A stretch of DNA of 64,000 nt from positions 13,056 through 77,055 of the forward strand of contig NZ_CBFFRJ010000005.1 of the NCBI RefSeq assembly GCF_965644225.1, in the 5' to 3' direction. Within the stretch, counting starts at the first letter, position 1, and every line of letters starts with the position of its first letter. The notes under the pieces are model-generated. The model searched no databases and was not told where the DNA came from. It was given only the letters and a program-made list of their open reading frames with translations. Of this stretch, positions 60,991 to 64,000 are shown piece after piece. The DNA comes from CBFFRJ01 sp965644225 (GTDB lineage Bacteria; Pseudomonadota; Gammaproteobacteria; Enterobacterales; Enterobacteriaceae). A program made the position numbers and the translations under genes.

Positions 60991-62016
60991 TTATTTGGCC
61001 AGCAGCGGCTTAGCCATGATCTTCTGTCCGCTCACCAACAGCCCGCTAATACGGCTGGCGGAGCGCTCAAGCACTTCCTGGATAACCGATGAAAGCTCGT
61101 TGATTTCAAACTTGGCCACATAGCCATCAGCCTGCACTTTACGCACATGGTCTTCGTTGGCGCTACCGGACAGCGAGGAGTGGATCACCACCGGAATTTG
61201 CTTCAGACGCGGGTCGCTCTTAATCAGACGCGTCAGGGTGAAGCCATCCATTTCCGGCATCTCAAGGTCAGTCAGCACCATCGAGATTTTATCGCTGATT
61301 GGCACGCCTTCAGCATCTGCCTGCTGGCACAGCACCTGAATGCGCTCCCAGGCATCTTTGCCAGTGATGTGCATGGTGTTCGGGATCTGCATGGCCTGCA
61401 GGCCTTTATCCAGCATCGCACGGGCGACTTTGGAGTCTTCTGCTACAATCGCCACCGCGCCGGGTTTGATATTGAATTTCTTGTCCGGAACGTGGTTGCC
61501 GTGCAGGTCATGATCGGCAGGGGAGATATCGTACAGGATCTGCTCAACGTCCAGCACCATCGCCAGATTATTGCTGTCTTTATCTTCGTCAAGGCAGGCG
61601 ATACTGGTGATGTACTGACCGTTAATCGCTTTTTCCGCAGTATGCACCTGTTTCCAGTCCAGACGGATGATGTTCTCAACGGATTCCACTGCAAATGCCT
61701 GCACGCTGCGGGCATATTCAGTGATCAACAGGATATTAAGACCGGTAGCAGGCTTGCAACCGGCAACAGCGGCAAGATCGATAACCGGGATCACCTGATC
61801 GCGAATATTCACCATCCCCATTAACGGTGGCTTCATCCCGGCAGGTCGGGTGAAGGTCGGCATAGGAACAATTTCGCGTAATTTAAATACGTTTATGCCA
61901 AAAAGCTCAGACTTCGCATCATTCTGGGAGGCACCAAGTCGAAACAGCAACAACTCAAAACGGTTGGACAGGGTAAGGTTCGCCCTGTCATCAATATCTT
62001 TCTGGAAATTATCCAT
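60991..62016 (-). CDS. cheV: Chemotaxis coupling protein CheV
   Basis: Chemotaxis adaptor that joins receptors to CheA through a CheW domain (about 15-165) and carries a receiver domain (about 185-315). The phospho-acceptor Asp250 is in SMVLTDLEMPEMDGF, and the conserved Lys region follows near VAKFEIN. It resembles the Salmonella CheV, which sits at this same place; E. coli K-12 lacks it. The start at 62016 (MDNFQKDIDDR) has a GAGGG ribosome site. A sigma28-type promoter upstream marks it as a flagellar class 3 gene. Confidence 0.94.
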   Translation of the reverse strand: MDNFQKDIDDRANLTLSNRFELLLFRLGASQNDAKSELFGINVFKLREIVPMPTFTRPAGMKPPLMGMVNIRDQVIPVIDLAAVAGCKPATGLNILLITEYARSVQAFAVESVENIIRLDWKQVHTAEKAINGQYITSIACLDEDKDSNNLAMVLDVEQILYDISPADHDLHGNHVPDKKFNIKPGAVAIVAEDSKVARAMLDKGLQAMQIPNTMHITGKDAWERIQVLCQQADAEGVPISDKISMVLTDLEMPEMDGFTLTRLIKSDPRLKQIPVVIHSSLSGSANEDHVRKVQADGYVAKFEINELSSVIQEVLERSASRISGLLVSGQKIMAKPLLAK

Positions 62017-62051
62017 CGTGCCCTCAATGTGAAATGCCTGCGTTAAAACTG

Positions 62052-62078
62052 TTATCGGCACATTACGCAAAAAGTGGA
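62052..62078 (-). promoter_or_regulatory. Sigma28-type promoter of cheV
   Basis: On the minus strand GCCGATAA (62059-62052) equals the FliA -10 consensus at 8 of 8 bases. Eleven bases upstream TCCACTTT (62078-62071) matches the -35 consensus TAAAGTTT at 5 of 8. It ends 36 bases before the cheV ATG. Confidence 0.75.
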
Positions 62079-62093
62079 GTGCTCAATATCACA

Positions 62094-63011
62094 TCACAGA
62101 GGAACAATATGAAAATCTTCCGCCAGCAGGGTTTGCGGGAAGATTCGCTGGCATTCGGCAAGCAGGCGGCGACTTCCGGTTTCATCGTAACGCGAGCTGA
62201 GATGGGTAATGATCAGCCGACTGGCTTTAGCATCCAGCGCAAGCTGAGCGGCCTGGCGTGAGGAGCTGTGTCCATGGCTATTGGCTTTTTCTTCCATGCT
62301 CTGCTCAAGGGTGGCTTCATGTACCATCAGATCCACGTCCCGCGCCAGCTCAAGTGCTGAAGGGCAGGGAGCCGTATCGCCAAAAATGGCCAGTTTTTTT
62401 CCCGCTTCTGCTGGCGCGAGGAAATCTTTGCCGTTGAGCACGCGTCCGTCATTCAGGGTAACGGTTTCACCGTTTTTGAGTTTCTGGAACAGGGGGCCTG
62501 AAGGAACGCCCATGCTAATCAAGGCTTTTGCATTCAGTGCGCCGGGCTTATCGTATTCTTCAATCCGATAGCCGAAACACTCGACCGGATGATTAAGGGC
62601 GTAGGCCGTCACTTTGCGTAAACCATCATCCATAACCACCCCGGCCTGAATCTCTTCAACCACCAGAGGATAATCGGTCCACGACCCGCTCAGGCGCAGG
62701 GTGGTGTCGACAAATTCCTTGATGCCTTTGGGGCCATAAATAGTCAGCGGCTGAACATTACCGGCCATTGAACGGCTACACAGCAGGCCCGGCAGGCCAA
62801 AAAGGTGATCGCCATGGAGATGAGTAATAAAGATTTTATCCAGCTTGCCCGGGTGGAAGGGGGTTCTCAGCATTTGATGCTGAGTGCCTTCGCCGCAGTC
62901 GAACAGCCACAGTCCGGCCTGGGTTGGGTGCTGTAAATTCAATAAGATGGCGGTGACATTGCGGGTGCGAGTCGGCACTCCGGCCGAGGTGCCTAAAAAA
63001 ATCAGTTCCAC
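62094..63011 (-). CDS. rbn: Ribonuclease BN (RNase Z homologue)
   Basis: Metallo-beta-lactamase nuclease (ElaC) that can trim tRNA 3' ends and acts as endo- and exonuclease. The zinc motif is ITHLHGDHLFGLPG with further ligands in AIFGDTAPC and SHGHSS. The 305 residues equal E. coli. It is upstream of cheV on the same strand, but cheV has its own promoter, and it is divergent from elaA. Confidence 0.95.
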   Translation of the reverse strand: MELIFLGTSAGVPTRTRNVTAILLNLQHPTQAGLWLFDCGEGTQHQMLRTPFHPGKLDKIFITHLHGDHLFGLPGLLCSRSMAGNVQPLTIYGPKGIKEFVDTTLRLSGSWTDYPLVVEEIQAGVVMDDGLRKVTAYALNHPVECFGYRIEEYDKPGALNAKALISMGVPSGPLFQKLKNGETVTLNDGRVLNGKDFLAPAEAGKKLAIFGDTAPCPSALELARDVDLMVHEATLEQSMEEKANSHGHSSSRQAAQLALDAKASRLIITHLSSRYDETGSRRLLAECQRIFPQTLLAEDFHIVPL

Positions 63012-63084
63012 AGAGCGTAGCGTCCTTTGTGTTCAGGGCAGATATTTTAGTATAACGAGGGGAAATAAAATTAAGGAGAACAAG

Positions 63085-63546
63085 ATGATCCATTGGCAGG
63101 ACCTGCACCATTCTGAATTAACCGTGGCGGAGCTGTACGCTCTGCTGAAATTACGCTGTGAAGTGTTTGTTGTTGAACAGACCTGCGCCTATCTGGATGT
63201 CGACGGCGATGACCTTGTTGGCAGTAACCGTCATCTGCTCGGCTGGCAGGATAACCAGCTGGTGGCGTATGCGAGGATTCTGAAAAGTGACGACGAGCTC
63301 GAGCCGGTGGTGATTGGCCGGGTGATTGTCAGCAGCGCTGTCCGGGGGGAAAAACTCGGGCATAAACTGATGGAGCGTACCCTGGCCTCATGCCAGCAAC
63401 ACTGGCCGCAGCACGCGTTATATCTGGGTGCGCAGGCTCATCTGCAACATTTTTACGGCCACTTCGGTTTTGTGCCGGTCACTGAGATTTACGATGAAGA
63501 CGGCATTCCCCACGTTGGCATGGCGCGGGAAGCCCGTCAGGCGTAA
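63085..63546 (+). CDS. elaA: GNAT-family acetyltransferase ElaA
   Basis: Acetyltransferase-fold protein of 153 residues, substrate unknown. The acetyl-CoA loop reads IVSSAVRGEKLGHKLMERTL and the C-terminus has YGHFGFVPVTEIYDEDGIPH. The ATG at 63085 (MIHWQDLHHSEL) follows TAAGGAGAA and equals the E. coli start; a longer frame would read into rbn. Confidence 0.94.
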   Translation: MIHWQDLHHSELTVAELYALLKLRCEVFVVEQTCAYLDVDGDDLVGSNRHLLGWQDNQLVAYARILKSDDELEPVVIGRVIVSSAVRGEKLGHKLMERTLASCQQHWPQHALYLGAQAHLQHFYGHFGFVPVTEIYDEDGIPHVGMAREARQA

Positions 63547-63600
63547 CCCGAAGGCATTGGCTATAGTTTAGCGGACTGGTTCATAACATGGAGATAGCCG

Positions 63601-63903
63601 ATGTCTAATCAATTTTATGATTCACATATCGATGACGACCTGGCGCTGCTGAGCGAAACGCTGGAAGAAGTGCTGCGCTCCTCGGGCGATCCTGCCGATC
63701 AGAAGTATATTGAGCTAAAGACCCGTGCAGAGCAGGCGCTGAACGAGGTTAAACACCGCATCAGTAACGCGTCAGACACCTATTATTATCGGGCCAAAAG
63801 GGCGGTGTACCGCGCCGATGACTATGTGCATGAAAATCCCTGGCATGGCATTGGGGTCGGTGCCTCGGTGGGGCTGGTGATAGGGCTGCTGCTGCGCCGG
63901 TAA
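63601..63903 (+). CDS. elaB: Tail-anchored stress protein ElaB
   Basis: DUF883 family protein of 100 residues related to YqjD and YgaM, which bind ribosomes and the inner membrane in stationary phase. A helical N-terminal part (about 10-65) is followed by a C-terminal membrane anchor with the glycine-rich sequence WHGIGVGASVGLVIGLLLRR. E. coli ElaB is RpoS-controlled and protects against oxidative and heat stress. Confidence 0.93.
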   Translation: MSNQFYDSHIDDDLALLSETLEEVLRSSGDPADQKYIELKTRAEQALNEVKHRISNASDTYYYRAKRAVYRADDYVHENPWHGIGVGASVGLVIGLLLRR

Positions 63904-63923
63904 AACTTCCCCCCTCCCTAAAC

Positions 63924-63939
63924 CTGTCTCTTATACACA
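63924..63939. other. Tn5/Nextera mosaic-end sequence beside elaB
   Basis: CTGTCTCTTATACACA is identical to the first 16 bases of the 19-base Tn5 mosaic end used in tagmentation adapters, and close to the IS50 outer end. The following bases AAT differ. No transposase gene or paired end is nearby. It lies 20 bases after the elaB stop and directly before the elaB terminator stem. Confidence 0.7.
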
Positions 63940-63972
63940 AATCCTCCGGCAACATTGTCGGGGGATTTTTTT
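63940..63972 (+). terminator. Terminator after elaB
   Basis: AATCCTCCGGC pairs with GTCGGGGGATT (one G-T pair and one mismatch) around loop AACATT, followed by seven T residues. Confidence 0.8.
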
Positions 63973-64000
63973 GAATCTTTTCCCCGTTTGTTGATCTTTG

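Noticed and set aside
63921..63945. An IS50 or Tn5 insertion at the elaB 3' side
   Set aside because: Only one end-like sequence is present, with no transposase, no second end and no target duplication. An adapter artefact explains it better.
1..64000. CRISPR arrays, tRNA or rRNA genes, prophage
   Set aside because: No regularly spaced repeats, cloverleaf sequences, rRNA segments or phage genes were seen; gene order is syntenic with E. coli nearly throughout.

Overview
The window is chromosomal DNA from a motile member of the Enterobacteriaceae. Gene order follows the E. coli K-12 aroC-to-elaB segment almost gene for gene (aroC end, mepA, fabB, truA, accD, purF, his transport, folX, pta-ackA, lrhA, nuoA-N, rbn, elaAB), and the proteins closely match their E. 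coli counterparts. Departures from K-12 point to a relative such as Enterobacter, Lelliottia, Leclercia or Citrobacter. They are a cheV gene with a sigma28-like promoter, a BglA-like glucosidase between yfcJ and flk, a membrane protein plus acetyltransferase after hisP, loss of yfcG, and a PTS/split-transketolase operon beside pta. Genus is not resolved. No rRNA, tRNA, CRISPR array, prophage or intact insertion sequence was seen.

Layout. 1-6027: end of aroC, then the overlapping mepA-yfcA-epmC-yfcL group, convergent mnmC, and fabB with FadR/FabR-type sites. 6244-10140: yfcJ, the BglA-like gene and convergent flk. 10231-19919: pdxB-usg-truA-dedA, accD, folC-dedD, cvpA-purF behind a PurR box, and ubiX. 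20191-24272: argT and hisJQMP, basic amino-acid import, with nitrogen-type (sigma54/NtrC-like) sites before argT. 24351-28795: accessory genes, then yfcH-folX (minus) and yfcF-yfcE-yfcD (plus). 28798-34048: the LacI-family regulator and the PTS IIA/IIB/IIC plus TktN/TktC operon. 34106-37525: ackA-pta. 37862-43420: yfbV, yfbU, yfbT, yfbS, yfbR, alaA. 43421-45932: two long regulatory gaps flanking lrhA. 45933-60916: the 13-gene complex I operon. 60991-63903: cheV, rbn, elaA, elaB.

The most promising system is the operon at 30063-34048. An ascorbate-type PTS feeds a two-subunit transketolase with no lactonase, decarboxylase, epimerase or kinase between them, so the imported phospho-sugar would be used directly as a transketolase donor. 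Its control region carries two 14-bp palindromic operators (one perfect, one with a mismatch), a class-II-positioned CRP site and a further inverted repeat. A third copy of the operator core lies in the lrhA upstream region. Other points to check are a 24-codon leader ORF upstream of lrhA and a 16-base match to the Tn5/Nextera mosaic end beside elaB, which may be an assembly artefact.
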